Made by a program: the position numbers and the translations under genes. A stretch of 64,000 nucleotides of DNA from Candidatus Roseilinea sp. Lineage in GTDB: Bacteria; Chloroflexota; Anaerolineae; J036; Brachytrichaceae. The DNA lies in NCBI GenBank assembly GCA_026003755.1, contig BPHV01000005.1, positions 1-64,000 on the forward strand, read 5' to 3'. This document shows, in pieces, positions 50,860 through 60,742 of the stretch (positions within the stretch are counted from its first letter, which is position 1; every line of letters begins with the position of its first letter). The notes under the pieces are model-generated. The model was not told the DNA's origin and made no database searches. It saw only the letters and a program-made list of their open reading frames with translations.

Positions 50860-52044
50860 TTATGCGAGGCTGCGACGGTCGGCTTGCGGCAAGCGGTGCG
50901 GCGCGGGGGAGCGCGCGGCGACGGGCGCAGGCTGCGGCGCCAGGAGCGCGCGATAGTCGTCCAACAATCCGTCGAGGACCGACGCCCATGTGCGCGGCTC
51001 GACGCGCGCGCGGCCGGCTTGCCCCATCTGTTTGGCTCGCGTCGGGTCTTGCACCAGTGCGCGCACGGCAGCGACCAGCGCCTGGCAATCTTCCGGCTCG
51101 AACAGCAGTGCCGTCTCGCCATGCACAGCGCAATCCAGCAAGCCACCGGAGCGCGGTGCGACGACCGGCAAGCCGGACGCCATCGCCTCAAGCACGACAT
51201 TGCCCAGTGTCTCGTTGGCGGCGGGGAAGACGAAGAGGTCTGCGCTGGCGTAGGCGGCTGCCAAGTCCTCGCCGCGCAACACACCGGTAAAGACGACCGG
51301 CGCATCGAAGAACAGACGCTGCAACGCTGCGCGTGCCGGCCCGTCGCCTACGATCGCCAGCCGAACATCCGGGAGGGCTTGCAGGGCGCGATGGATCCAA
51401 TGCACGCGCTTCTCGTGCGAGAGCCGCCCGACGAACAGCAGCAGCGGTCGTTCCGGTTGCCCGCACGTCAGGCGGATGCGCCAGGCTGCGCTGCGCTTGT
51501 CGGGATTGAAGAGGGCGGTATCCACACCGCGTCCCCACACCTTCAGCCGGCGATAGCCCTGGCGCGCCAACGCCTCCAGCGTCACCGACGAAGGGCACAA
51601 GTTGAGGTCGGCCTGGTTGTGCACCCAGCGCATGTAGCGCGCCACCCACCGGGCCGGCCAGGCATAGCCCCAGCGCATCATGAAGCCGGGCACGTCGGTG
51701 TGATACGACGCCACGACCGGCACGCGCATCTCGCGCGCCCGGCGCATCGCGGCCAGACCCAGCGTGATGGGATTGAGCGTATGCACCAGGTCGGGCGCAA
51801 AGTCGCGCAGCGGCCCGGCGATGGGTGCCAATGGCGAGATCAACTGGAAATCCGGATACATCGGCAAGCGTCGGCCGGGCAATCCAATCACCGGCGTATG
51901 GGCATAGCGCGCTGGGCTGCCCTCCGGCGCGAACAAGATGCTCTCGTGCCCGCGCGCCGCCAGGTGATCGAGCAAGCGGCACAACGTGTTCGTCACACCG
52001 TCCACACGCGGCAGGAAGGTCTCGGTAAATAAGGCAATGCGCAT
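50860..52044 (-). CDS. Family 4 glycosyltransferase
   Basis: Retaining GT-B enzyme of 394 residues, start [20 protein letters not shown] at 52044. GT4 motifs: [29 protein letters not shown], and C-terminal [49 protein letters not shown], where the last Glu binds the nucleotide sugar. It looks like a GDP-mannose-dependent mannosyltransferase on a phosphatidylinositol- or diacylglycerol-type lipid, by family resemblance. Its neighbour encodes a PAP2-type lipid phosphatase. Confidence 0.88.
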   Translation of the reverse strand: MRIALFTETFLPRVDGVTNTLCRLLDHLAARGHESILFAPEGSPARYAHTPVIGLPGRRLPMYPDFQLISPLAPIAGPLRDFAPDLVHTLNPITLGLAAMRRAREMRVPVVASYHTDVPGFMMRWGYAWPARWVARYMRWVHNQADLNLCPSSVTLEALARQGYRRLKVWGRGVDTALFNPDKRSAAWRIRLTCGQPERPLLLFVGRLSHEKRVHWIHRALQALPDVRLAIVGDGPARAALQRLFFDAPVVFTGVLRGEDLAAAYASADLFVFPAANETLGNVVLEAMASGLPVVAPRSGGLLDCAVHGETALLFEPEDCQALVAAVRALVQDPTRAKQMGQAGRARVEPRTWASVLDGLLDDYRALLAPQPAPVAARSPAPHRLPQADRRSLA

Positions 52045-52055
52045 CGCGTCCTTGA

Positions 52056-52688
52056 TCAGCGCAGCACAATCCAGGCGACAGCGACGCCGAGCATTGCGCC
52101 GGCCAGCACTTGTACGACGTCGTGTCGCTTCAACCACACGCGCGCCCAGGCCACCGCCGGCACCGCGGCGCAAAACGGCAAACCGCCGGCGCCGAACAGC
52201 GTCCAAGTCAACACAGCGAGCGCCCCCATCGCGGCGCAATGCGCGCTGATCTTCCAGCGCAGAGTCGCCAAGAACAGCGCAGCGGACTGGATGACGTTGA
52301 TCAGGGCGATCTGTTGCAGCAGGCGCGGCGCATGGGTCCATTGCAGCGCCAGCGCAGCCAGCGCCATGCACGCCGTGGCGACGCAATATGGCTTGAGGCG
52401 CTGGCGCCGATCCGGCAGTTGCATGTCGGCGATCTCGCCCCGCCGCGCCATGGAGGCTACGTAGAGGGTGGGCAGCAGGACGGCGAGCACCAGATACCCT
52501 GCGCCCCACAGCCAAGCGGCGACGCTGGCCAAGACAAGCGCGGCGACGAGCACGCTGAAGGCGCCGACGATGGGGGGATGGGTGGCGTTGGAGATCCAAC
52601 CGGCGATGCGGTCGAGGCGCGGCTGGCGCAGGGGCGGCGCAAACAGCGCCTCGGGCGCAACTCGGCCGGATACCGCGGGATACGACAT
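52056..52688 (-). CDS. PAP2-like membrane protein
   Basis: A 210-residue membrane protein with about five helices; the end reads [20 protein letters not shown], matching the third motif region of PAP2 acid phosphatases (His-Asp before a glycine-rich helix). The first two PAP2 motifs are weak (RRQRLKPY and SAHCAAMG may correspond), so catalysis is uncertain. Probably handles a lipid phosphate linked to the GT4 gene, 11 bp downstream. Confidence 0.6.
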   Translation of the reverse strand: MSYPAVSGRVAPEALFAPPLRQPRLDRIAGWISNATHPPIVGAFSVLVAALVLASVAAWLWGAGYLVLAVLLPTLYVASMARRGEIADMQLPDRRQRLKPYCVATACMALAALALQWTHAPRLLQQIALINVIQSAALFLATLRWKISAHCAAMGALAVLTWTLFGAGGLPFCAAVPAVAWARVWLKRHDVVQVLAGAMLGVAVAWIVLR

Positions 52689-52808
52689 GGTTGCTTACCT
52701 TTGCCGAGGAAGCACACTACCGCGCTGGCGTTAAGCTCAGCTTGCCTCTCTGTTAACAATAGATTGGCCGACTCCAGGGTTCAGGACAGCGGGCGGATTC
52801 ATCGTCCG

Positions 52809-52837
52809 TTGCGCCGGAGGCTGCCTCGGACTTAAAT
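52809..52837 (+). promoter_or_regulatory. Promoter of the SDR gene (leaderless arrangement)
   Basis: TTGCGC (52809-52814), 17 bp, TTAAAT (52832-52837), then only six bases to the ATG at 52844. The predicted transcript would start at or inside the first codons. Confidence 0.5.
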
Positions 52838-52843
52838 AAGGTC

Positions 52844-53614
52844 ATGAATGAAGTCGCATCTCTTCCCGTCGCCGTCATCACCGGCGCAGCCGGCGGCATC
52901 GGCAAAGGCTGCGCTGCCCAACTCGCCGCCGATGGCTACGCCGTCGTGATCGCCGACCTGCGCGATGACGCCGCGCGAGCAACCGCCGAGACGTTCGCCG
53001 CGCAGGGCCGGCCGGCCTTGGCGCTGCCGGTGGACATCACCGACCCCGACGCGTGCGCCGCCATGATCGCCCGCACCGTTGAGGCGTTCGGGCGCGTGGA
53101 TGTATTGGTGAACAGCGCCGGCATCAGCCGGCCCGAGCCGTCGCTCGATGTTTCGCCCGAGAACTGGCGACGCATGATCGAGGTGCAGCTCAACGGCGTG
53201 TTCTTCGCCGCTCAGGCCGCCGGCCGACAGATGGTCAAGCAAGGCTGGGGCGGTTGCATCGTGAACATCTCCTCGATCAACGCCGAGGCCGCCTTCCCCA
53301 TGCGCACAGCCTATGCGTGCGCCAAAGCCGGCGTGAACATGATGACCAAGACGTTGGCCATTGAGTGGGCGCAATACGGCATCCGCGTCAACGCTGTCGG
53401 GCCGTGCCACACTGAGACCGACATGACGTTTGAGAACATCCGACGGGGCGTGGTGAGCGTAGAGGCGTTGAAAAGGCGCATCCCGCTGGGGCGGCTGGCG
53501 ACAGTCGAGGACGTCGCCAACGCCGTATCCTTTTTGTGCTCGCCCAGGGCGGCCTTCATCACCGGTCACACGCTCTACGTGGACGGCGGCTACCTGGCGT
53601 TCGGTTATTGGTAA
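52844..53614 (+). CDS. Short-chain dehydrogenase/reductase (SDR)
   Basis: A 256-residue NAD(P)-dependent oxidoreductase: cofactor motif TGAAGGIGKG at about 13-22, NSAG in LVNSAGISRP, catalytic Ser in VNISSINAEA, Tyr-x3-Lys in AYACAKAGV (Tyr at about 157), and C-terminal FLCSPRAAFITGHTLYVDGG. Classic SDR subfamily of FabG/glucose dehydrogenase type; substrate unknown. Stands alone 73 bp before trpD. Confidence 0.88.
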   Translation: MNEVASLPVAVITGAAGGIGKGCAAQLAADGYAVVIADLRDDAARATAETFAAQGRPALALPVDITDPDACAAMIARTVEAFGRVDVLVNSAGISRPEPSLDVSPENWRRMIEVQLNGVFFAAQAAGRQMVKQGWGGCIVNISSINAEAAFPMRTAYACAKAGVNMMTKTLAIEWAQYGIRVNAVGPCHTETDMTFENIRRGVVSVEALKRRIPLGRLATVEDVANAVSFLCSPRAAFITGHTLYVDGGYLAFGYW

Positions 53615-53648
53615 AAACCGATCGGCAATGCCGGAGCGGATCGTCGCA

Positions 53649-53678
53649 TTGCGCAACGCCGACGCGCTCGGCGATAAT
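53649..53678 (+). promoter_or_regulatory. Promoter of trpD (leaderless arrangement)
   Basis: TTGCGC (53649-53654), 18 bp, GATAAT (53673-53678), then eight bases to the ATG at 53687. As with several other genes here, there is no room for a ribosome site. Confidence 0.5.
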
Positions 53679-53686
53679 CCACGCCT

Positions 53687-54742
53687 ATGATCCAACAAGC
53701 CATCGCCAAGCTGTTCACCCACACTTCGCTCACGGCTGAAGAGGCTGAGGAAGCGATGAACGACATCATGCGCGGCGCGGCCACGCCGGCGCAGATCGGC
53801 GCTTACCTGGCTGCGCTGCACATGAAGGGCGAATCCGCCGATGAGGTTGTGGGCAGCATGCGGGCGCTGCGGGCGCACATGGCGCGCATCCCCACCCATC
53901 AGCCCAAGCTGATTGACGTGGTCGGCACCGGCGGCGACCGCTCCAACACCTTCAACATCAGCACGACGACCGCATTTGTGGTGGCCGGCGCCGGCGTGCC
54001 GGTGGCCAAGCACGGTAATCGCGCCGCATCGTCGCAAAGCGGCAGCGCCGACGTGCTCCACGCGCTGGGCGTGAAAGTGGATCTGACGCCGGAGCAGGTC
54101 GGCCGTTGCATAGACGAGATCGGCATCGGTTTCGCTTTCGCGCCGGTGCACCATCCCGCCATGAAGAACGTCGCCGGCGCGCGCCGCGAGATCGGCCAGC
54201 GCACCATCTTCAACATCATCGGCCCGGCCACCAATCCCGCCCTCGCCCGCCACCACTTGCTCGGCGTGTGGGATTGGCGCTACGTGCGCCTGATGGCCGA
54301 TGTGCTGGTGCAACTGGAGGACGCGCACGCCTTGGTCGTCAGCGGCTCGTCGCCGCAGGTGGCCGGCATTGACGAGCTGACGACCGTTGGCCCCAACAGG
54401 GTCGCCGAAGTGCGCGACGGTCGGGTCACTGAGTATTCACTCGACGCGCTGGATTACGGCTTCAGACCGGCGACGCTCGATGACCTGGGCGGCGGCTCGC
54501 CGGAGTTTAACGCGGCCATCACCCGCGCCATCCTCTCCGGCGAAGACGTGCAGGCGCGCTGCGATGTGGTGCTGTTGAATGCGGGTGCGGCGCTCTACGC
54601 CGCCGATGCTGCGCCGGACATCGCGACCGGCATCGAAATGGCGCGCGAGAGCATCCGCAGTGGGGCCGCTCTGCAGAAGCTCGAGGCGCTGGTTGCGCTG
54701 AGCCAGAAGCTGGGCAGCGATTCAGGCGTCGCTTCACGTTAG
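53687..54742 (+). CDS. trpD: Anthranilate phosphoribosyltransferase
   Basis: Second step of tryptophan synthesis: anthranilate plus PRPP gives phosphoribosyl-anthranilate. 351 residues. PRPP loop VVGTGGDRSNTFNIST, KHGNRAASSQSGSADVLHAL, NVAGARREIGQRTIFNIIGP and TNPALARHHLLG are all canonical. No other trp gene is in the window. The stop overlaps the convergent acetyltransferase-argG gene by 4 bp. Confidence 0.93.
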   Translation: MIQQAIAKLFTHTSLTAEEAEEAMNDIMRGAATPAQIGAYLAALHMKGESADEVVGSMRALRAHMARIPTHQPKLIDVVGTGGDRSNTFNISTTTAFVVAGAGVPVAKHGNRAASSQSGSADVLHALGVKVDLTPEQVGRCIDEIGIGFAFAPVHHPAMKNVAGARREIGQRTIFNIIGPATNPALARHHLLGVWDWRYVRLMADVLVQLEDAHALVVSGSSPQVAGIDELTTVGPNRVAEVRDGRVTEYSLDALDYGFRPATLDDLGGGSPEFNAAITRAILSGEDVQARCDVVLLNAGAALYAADAAPDIATGIEMARESIRSGAALQKLEALVALSQKLGSDSGVASR

Positions 54743-56664
54743 CCCGTGTCCTGCGAGGTCGCGCGCGCCACGCGTCGTCGGTCAAGCTGCGCCTTGACGC
54801 GCATCGGCAGGCCATAGAGCTTCACGAAGCCGTCGGCGTCGTCGTGGTCGTAAGCCGCGTCGGTGTTGAAGGTGGCGAGGTCTTCGCGGTAGAGCGAATA
54901 GGCGGCGCGACGCTGCACGACCATCGCGTTGCCCTTGAACAGCTTGACGCGCGCGCTGCCGGTGACGTCGCGCTGAGTGACGGTGATGAAGGCCTGCAGC
55001 GCGTCGCGCAGCGGCGTGAACCACTGGCCGTTATAGACCACCTCGGCATACTTGAGCGCCACCATCTGCTTGAAGTGCATGGTCTCGCGGTCCAGCGTGA
55101 TTTCCTCCAGCCCCTGATGGGCGACGCGCAGGATGATGCCGCCGGGGGCTTCGTCCAGCCGGCGCACCTTCATGCCGATCAAGCGGTTCTCCACCAGATC
55201 GGCGCGGCCGATGCCGTGCAGCGAGCCGATCTCGTTCAGCCGCTCGATGAGCGCGGCGCCGCCCAGCGCGACGCCGTTCAGCCGCTTCGGTATGCCGTTG
55301 ATGAACTCGACTTCGACGTACTCCGGCTGATCGGGCGTCTCTTCGATGGCGTTCGTCCATTCCCACAAGCGCTCCTCCGGCTCATACTCCAAATCCTCCA
55401 GCCGGCCGCCTTCATGGCTGAAGTGCCAGAGGTTCTCGTCCGTCGTGTACACGCCTTTCTCGTATTCGCCCAGCGGCACGCCGCGCGAGCGAGCGTATTC
55501 ATAGACCTCCTGCCAGCCGTTGAACGCCCACTCGCGCCAGGGCGCGATGACGCGCAGTTTGGGGTTCATCGCCATGTAGGTCAGCTCGAAGCGCACCTGA
55601 TCGTTGCCTTTGCCGGTCGCGCCGTGCGCCACGGCGTCCGCGCCTTCGGCTTCGGCCACGGCCACCTGATGCTTGGCGATGAGCGGGCGCGAGATGGAAG
55701 AACCGAGCAGATACTTGTTCTCGTAGATCGCGCCGCTTTGGATCAGCGGGAAGAGATATTCGTTGGCGAACTCATCGCGCAAGTCTTTGATGATGACCTT
55801 GCTCGCGCCGGTGCGCAGCGCTTTCTGCCGGATGGCCTCGAAGTCCTCGCGCTGGCCGATGTCGGCGACGAAGCAGATCACCTCGCAGCCATAGTGTTCG
55901 ATCAGCCACGGCACGCTGGCCGACGAATCAAGCCCGCCGTTGTAGGCCAGCACCACCTTGCGCACATCGCGCTTGGGGACGGCGAAGCCCTGCGCGCGAT
56001 GGGTCTTGACCTCTTCGGTCAGCCGGGCGACTGTCTCCAGCGGGATGAGGTTCTCGCGGCTGACGGCGCGCCGCGCGATGCGCCCCGCCTGGATGGCTTG
56101 GAGCACGCGCTCACGATCTTCAGGGGTGACGCGAATGGCGCCGGGTTCGCCTTGCTGCAACGGCATCATCACGGCGACCTCGTCACAGTTCTCCAGCATT
56201 GGGCAGGCGACGCAATCGTTCCATACCTTCTCGGGAAAGAAGGCTTTGGGCGCTACGGTGAAGCCGCACTTTTCAAAAAAACCGACGACGCGGGTGAGCG
56301 CGAAGATGGTGCCGAACTGGCGCCGGCGCGCTTCTTCAACCAAGGCCGCAACGAGGCGCTGACCGATGCCGGCCCCGCGCGCCGCTTCGTCCACCGCCAG
56401 CGAGCGCAGCTCGACCAGCGTGGCGTTCATCGGCAGGAGCGAACCGCAGCCGACGATCCTGAATGGAGCGCCGAGCGCGTCCGGTCCGGCCTTCGACGAT
56501 CCTTCGTCTAGGGTCACTTGCACGGCGACGAGGAAATTGCCGATGTGCGCGCGCACGCTCGCCTCGTCGCGCGGCAGTAAGCCGCCCTTGCGCGCGTTCT
56601 GCGCGATCAGCATGACGATGGCCGGCACATCGTCGAGCGTCGCGGGTCGAATGATGACGGTCAC
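54739..56664 (-). CDS. Fusion: short N-acetylglutamate synthase-type GNAT + argininosuccinate synthase
   Basis: A 641-residue two-enzyme protein. Residues 1-168 are a GNAT acetyltransferase matching short ArgA-type N-acetylglutamate synthases: IIRPATLDDVPAIV, VELRSLAVDEAARGAGIGQR with the acetyl-CoA loop at about 96-102, FFEKCGF, EKVWNDCVACPMLENCDE with Cys151, Cys154 and Cys160. A linker of about 65 residues follows. Residues 235-641 are a full ArgG of the common type, with signature 2 (GATGKGNDQVRFE) intact but the PP-loop reading YNGGLDSS instead of YSGGLDTS. GTG at 56664 is 14 bp after the preceding argG stop. A predicted NAGS on the same chain as ArgG would put the first and a late enzyme of arginine synthesis together. 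Confidence 0.88.
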   Translation of the reverse strand: MTVIIRPATLDDVPAIVMLIAQNARKGGLLPRDEASVRAHIGNFLVAVQVTLDEGSSKAGPDALGAPFRIVGCGSLLPMNATLVELRSLAVDEAARGAGIGQRLVAALVEEARRRQFGTIFALTRVVGFFEKCGFTVAPKAFFPEKVWNDCVACPMLENCDEVAVMMPLQQGEPGAIRVTPEDRERVLQAIQAGRIARRAVSRENLIPLETVARLTEEVKTHRAQGFAVPKRDVRKVVLAYNGGLDSSASVPWLIEHYGCEVICFVADIGQREDFEAIRQKALRTGASKVIIKDLRDEFANEYLFPLIQSGAIYENKYLLGSSISRPLIAKHQVAVAEAEGADAVAHGATGKGNDQVRFELTYMAMNPKLRVIAPWREWAFNGWQEVYEYARSRGVPLGEYEKGVYTTDENLWHFSHEGGRLEDLEYEPEERLWEWTNAIEETPDQPEYVEVEFINGIPKRLNGVALGGAALIERLNEIGSLHGIGRADLVENRLIGMKVRRLDEAPGGIILRVAHQGLEEITLDRETMHFKQMVALKYAEVVYNGQWFTPLRDALQAFITVTQRDVTGSARVKLFKGNAMVVQRRAAYSLYREDLATFNTDAAYDHDDADGFVKLYGLPMRVKAQLDRRRVARATSQDTG

Positions 56665-56677
56665 GGCAACCGGCCCT

Positions 56678-58090
<1,413 letters not shown>

Positions 58091-58148
58091 TCAATAAACC
58101 TGCTACGCTGCCTGCGTATCCGCATTCATCGTTAGACCCTCCGACGCG

Positions 58149-59381
58149 CTATGTTGGCGACGCGAACACCGTCCCATCGCCGCCGGCCAGCCCGGCCAAG
58201 TTGGTGATGCGCACGCGATGCACGCCCGCCTCAAGCGCCTCGAGCGCCGCCCGCACCTTGGGGATCATGCCGCCGGAGATTGCGCCGTCGGCGATCATGG
58301 TTTCGACTTGGGCCGCGGAGAGATGGGGGATGAGCGAGCCGCCTCGATCGAGCACCCCCGGCACGTTGGTCACGAACGTGAGCATGTCGGCATCCACCGC
58401 GACGGCAATCGCGCCGGCGATGTGATCGGCGTTGACGTTGTAGATCGCGCCATCGGCGCCCAGCGACATCGGCGCAATCACCGGCGTGAGGCCCTGCGCG
58501 AGCCATGCGGCGATCAACGGCGCGCGCACGCTGACGGGCCGACCGACGAAACCGAGGGCGTCGTCGAGGCGCGCCACGCGGACTAAGCCGGCGTCGAGGC
58601 CGCTGAGGCCGACGGCGTCCACGCCTTGCCCAATCAGGGCGGCGACCAACTTTTTGTTCGCCAGCCCGCTCAACGCCATCAGCGCTGCGTCGCGCGTCTG
58701 GGCGTCGGTCACCCGCAGGCCATCCACAAACTGCGTCGGCGTATCCATCATGGCCAGCAGTTGGGTCAGCGCCTTGCCGCCGCCGTGCGCGATGATCGGC
58801 TGCGCGCCGGCGCGCTTCATCCGCGCGATGGACTCGGCGAACTGCGCCACGAAGGCCGGATCGTCCAGCTCGCCGCCGCCGACTTTGATCACTTGCGCAC
58901 CGGCCAGCCGAGCCGGCGATAGGTCGAGGCCCAGGTAGAGGAGGCCGGGGACGGTCGAAGGCTTGAAGGGCGGGATCTCGGTGAAGCCGAGTTGGCGATA
59001 CAGCGCCACGGCGTCTTCCGCATCGGCCCAGGTGCTGATGGCCACCTGCGCAAATCCGCGCGCGCGCACAATCTCGATGATGTGTTTCGCGAGCGCGCGC
59101 GCGACCCCCCGGCGACGATATTCCGGGCGCACATAGACGCGCTTCATCTCGACCAGCGCCGGCGTGTGCTGCGTCCAGGCCGCGGTGGCGATGGGTTGGC
59201 CGTCACACCGCGCCAGGAACATGCCGCCGCGCGGCGCCGCGTAGCGCCCGGGCAGGTCTTGCAAGTCCTGCGCCATGCGCTCGCTAAAGCCGTTCGGGCG
59301 CTCCCGGTAGTAGTCCATCAGCAGCGCGCGAAACTGCGCGATCTGCTCCGGCGAAGTGACCTCGACGATTTCGATGTTCAT
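58149..59381 (-). CDS. argB: Fusion: GNAT acetyltransferase + acetylglutamate kinase
   Basis: A 410-residue two-domain protein. Residues 1-150 are a GNAT acetyltransferase (VEMKRVYVRPEYRRRGVARA, STWADAEDAVALYRQLGFTE) of a general subfamily, different from the GNAT fused to ArgG. Residues 162-410 are acetylglutamate kinase, with KVGGGELDDP, AHGGGKALT (substrate loop), NVNADHIAGAIAVAVDADML and NVPGVLDRGG. The kinase phosphorylates N-acetylglutamate. The start ATG at 59381 overlaps the argC stop (ATGA) with a GAGGGG ribosome site. NAGS-NAGK fusions exist elsewhere, but usually in another order or with a degenerate kinase; whether this GNAT acts on glutamate is unknown. Confidence 0.9.
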   Translation of the reverse strand: MNIEIVEVTSPEQIAQFRALLMDYYRERPNGFSERMAQDLQDLPGRYAAPRGGMFLARCDGQPIATAAWTQHTPALVEMKRVYVRPEYRRRGVARALAKHIIEIVRARGFAQVAISTWADAEDAVALYRQLGFTEIPPFKPSTVPGLLYLGLDLSPARLAGAQVIKVGGGELDDPAFVAQFAESIARMKRAGAQPIIAHGGGKALTQLLAMMDTPTQFVDGLRVTDAQTRDAALMALSGLANKKLVAALIGQGVDAVGLSGLDAGLVRVARLDDALGFVGRPVSVRAPLIAAWLAQGLTPVIAPMSLGADGAIYNVNADHIAGAIAVAVDADMLTFVTNVPGVLDRGGSLIPHLSAAQVETMIADGAISGGMIPKVRAALEALEAGVHRVRITNLAGLAGGDGTVFASPT

Positions 59382-60442
59382 CGCAACCCCTCGCATTCAT
59401 CCAGGCCGAACATCACGTTCATGTTCTGCACGGCCTGGCCGCTTGCGCCCTTCACCAGGTTATCTATACAAGAGACGATTTGCAAGCGATCGGGCATGCC
59501 GGCGACCGGATGCACCGACAGCACGGCGTAGTTCGTGTGCGCGGCGTGGGCGATCGTCGCAATCTGCCCCTTGGGCAGCACGCGCACGAACGGCTCGCCC
59601 GCGTAGCGCTGCGCGAAGATCGCGTGCCAGTCCTGCCGCGCCGCCTCTGGCGTGAGCCGGACGTAGATCATGCTCAATATGCCGCGCGAGATCGGCAAGA
59701 GGTGAGGGGAGAAGATCACGGAGATGGGAGATGGGGGATTAGAGATTGAATCTTCGGTCTCAAATCTCCAATCTTCACCTTGCCAGGCAGCGTTCAACTC
59801 CTGCTCGATCTCCGGCACGTGGCGGTGCACATGGCCGATGTTGTACGGCGCGAGCGATTCGTTCACTTCGACGAAATGGGTCGCCTGGGTTGGCTTGCGC
59901 CCTGCGCCGCTCACGCCGCTTTTGCTGTCGGCGATGATCACCGGATCGGCTAATGCGCCCAGCTCTAACAACGGCAACAGGCCGAGGATGATGCTGGTGG
60001 GATAGCAGCCGGGGTTGGCCACCAGTGGCGCGTTGGCGATGTCGCGCCGATAGACCTCGGGCAAGCCGTAGACGGCCTCGGCCAGCAATTCGGGATGCGG
60101 GTGAGCATGTTTATACCACTCGGCGTAGGTTGCGGCGTCGCGCAGTCGGAAGTCCGCCGAGAAGTCCACAACCCGCCGGCCAGCGTCCAGCGCGCGCTTA
60201 CACACCTCGGCGCTGGCGCCATGCGGCAGGCACGAGAACACGATGTCCACTTCATCCAGCGGCGCGTCGTCTGCCGGAACGAGGGTCAAGTCGAACGGGC
60301 AAGGCATCACGTCGCTCAGCTTCGCGCCGGCGTGGCTTTCGCTGTGCGCGAAGACGACGCGCGCGTGGCGATGCCGCGCCAGCCATCTGACCAGTTCCGC
60401 GCCGGTGTAGCCGGTCGCCCCGAAGATTCCCGCCTTGATCAT
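59378..60442 (-). CDS. argC: N-acetyl-gamma-glutamyl-phosphate reductase
   Basis: Third step of arginine synthesis, NADPH-dependent reduction of the acyl phosphate. 354 residues from MIKAGIFGATGYTGAELVRW at 60442. GATGYTGAEL is the NADP loop; catalytic Cys146 lies in NPGCYPTS; GVSGAGRKPT and HRHVPEIEQEL are typical. Residues about 222-241 (GEDWRFETEDSISNPPSPIS) are an insertion relative to the usual family sequence, encoded by a heptamer-repeat-like hairpin. First structural gene of the operon, behind an attenuator-like leader of about 200 bp. Confidence 0.92.
   Translation of the reverse strand: MIKAGIFGATGYTGAELVRWLARHRHARVVFAHSESHAGAKLSDVMPCPFDLTLVPADDAPLDEVDIVFSCLPHGASAEVCKRALDAGRRVVDFSADFRLRDAATYAEWYKHAHPHPELLAEAVYGLPEVYRRDIANAPLVANPGCYPTSIILGLLPLLELGALADPVIIADSKSGVSGAGRKPTQATHFVEVNESLAPYNIGHVHRHVPEIEQELNAAWQGEDWRFETEDSISNPPSPISVIFSPHLLPISRGILSMIYVRLTPEAARQDWHAIFAQRYAGEPFVRVLPKGQIATIAHAAHTNYAVLSVHPVAGMPDRLQIVSCIDNLVKGASGQAVQNMNVMFGLDECEGLR
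59720..59777. repeat. Heptamer-repeat insertion inside argC
   Basis: GATTAGAGATTGA (59737-59749) and TCAAATCTCCAATC (59760-59773) pair as an imperfect hairpin; the adjoining GGAGATGGGAGATGG is also a seven-base iteration. The motifs GATTAGA and TCTCCAA are units of array R2 between dnaB and the DnaD-like gene. The insertion keeps the argC reading frame. Confidence 0.7.
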
Positions 60443-60500
60443 CTTTCGTTGGTGATTGCGCTGCTCAGCCGATGGAACAAAAGACGCGTGCCAAAACGGA

Positions 60501-60534
60501 AAGCCCCTAACACCGCGCCGTGTGTCAGGGGCTT
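60501..60534 (-). terminator. Attenuator-type hairpin before argC
   Basis: Minus strand 60534 to 60501: AAGCCCCTGACAC pairs over 13 bp (one G-U) with GTGTTAGGGGCTT around an eight-base loop, followed by TCCGTTTTGG. It lies 58 bp before argC. The 5' arm overlaps GACACACGG (60526-60518), the exact complement of CCGTGTGTC (60600-60592) inside the leader reading frame. The two pairings exclude each other. Confidence 0.65.
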
Positions 60535-60560
60535 CGCTGCGAAACCGAGCGCAATCGAGA

Positions 60561-60644
60561 CTAGCCTCGTCGCGCGCGCGCGCATGCGCCGGACACACGG
60601 CCCATGGAACGCGGGCGACGGAAGCGGATCTCGATAGCCACCAT
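60561..60644 (-). CDS. Putative arginine-rich leader peptide of the arg operon
   Basis: A 27-codon frame from ATG at 60644 to TAG at 60561 between the promoter and argC. Arg codons are 7, 9, 10, 12, 16, 23, 25 and 26, i.e. eight of 27. The predicted transcript start is about 3-4 bases before the ATG, so it would be translated as a leaderless mRNA. A longer ATG (four codons upstream) overlaps the -10 box. The stop is 27 bp before the attenuator hairpin. Arginine richness in a GC-rich genome is not proof, but the position, promoter and competing hairpin fit a sensor for charged tRNA-Arg. Confidence 0.55.
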   Translation of the reverse strand: MVAIEIRFRRPRSMGRVSGACARARRG

Positions 60645-60654
60645 TTCGCCGCGC

Positions 60655-60682
60655 ATTATATGAGGATGAGCGCACCTGTCAA
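60655..60682 (-). promoter_or_regulatory. Consensus sigma-70 promoter of the arginine operon
   Basis: -35 TTGACA (60682-60677) and -10 TATAAT (60660-60655), both perfect, separated by 16 bp. The transcript should start at about 60648, ten bases after the -10 being the leader-peptide ATG at 60644. Confidence 0.85.
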
Positions 60683-60713
60683 CGCAGGTTGCGGCCTGCG
60701 GCTGGAGGGGTGC

Positions 60714-60742
60714 TTGACACATGGGGACATCCTCGTTACATT
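60714..60742 (+). promoter_or_regulatory. Promoter of the zinc-ribbon protein gene
   Basis: TTGACA (60714-60719), 17 bp, TACATT (60737-60742), then ten bases to the ATG at 60753. Same spacing from -10 to start codon as in the divergent arg promoter 50 bp away. Confidence 0.7.
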
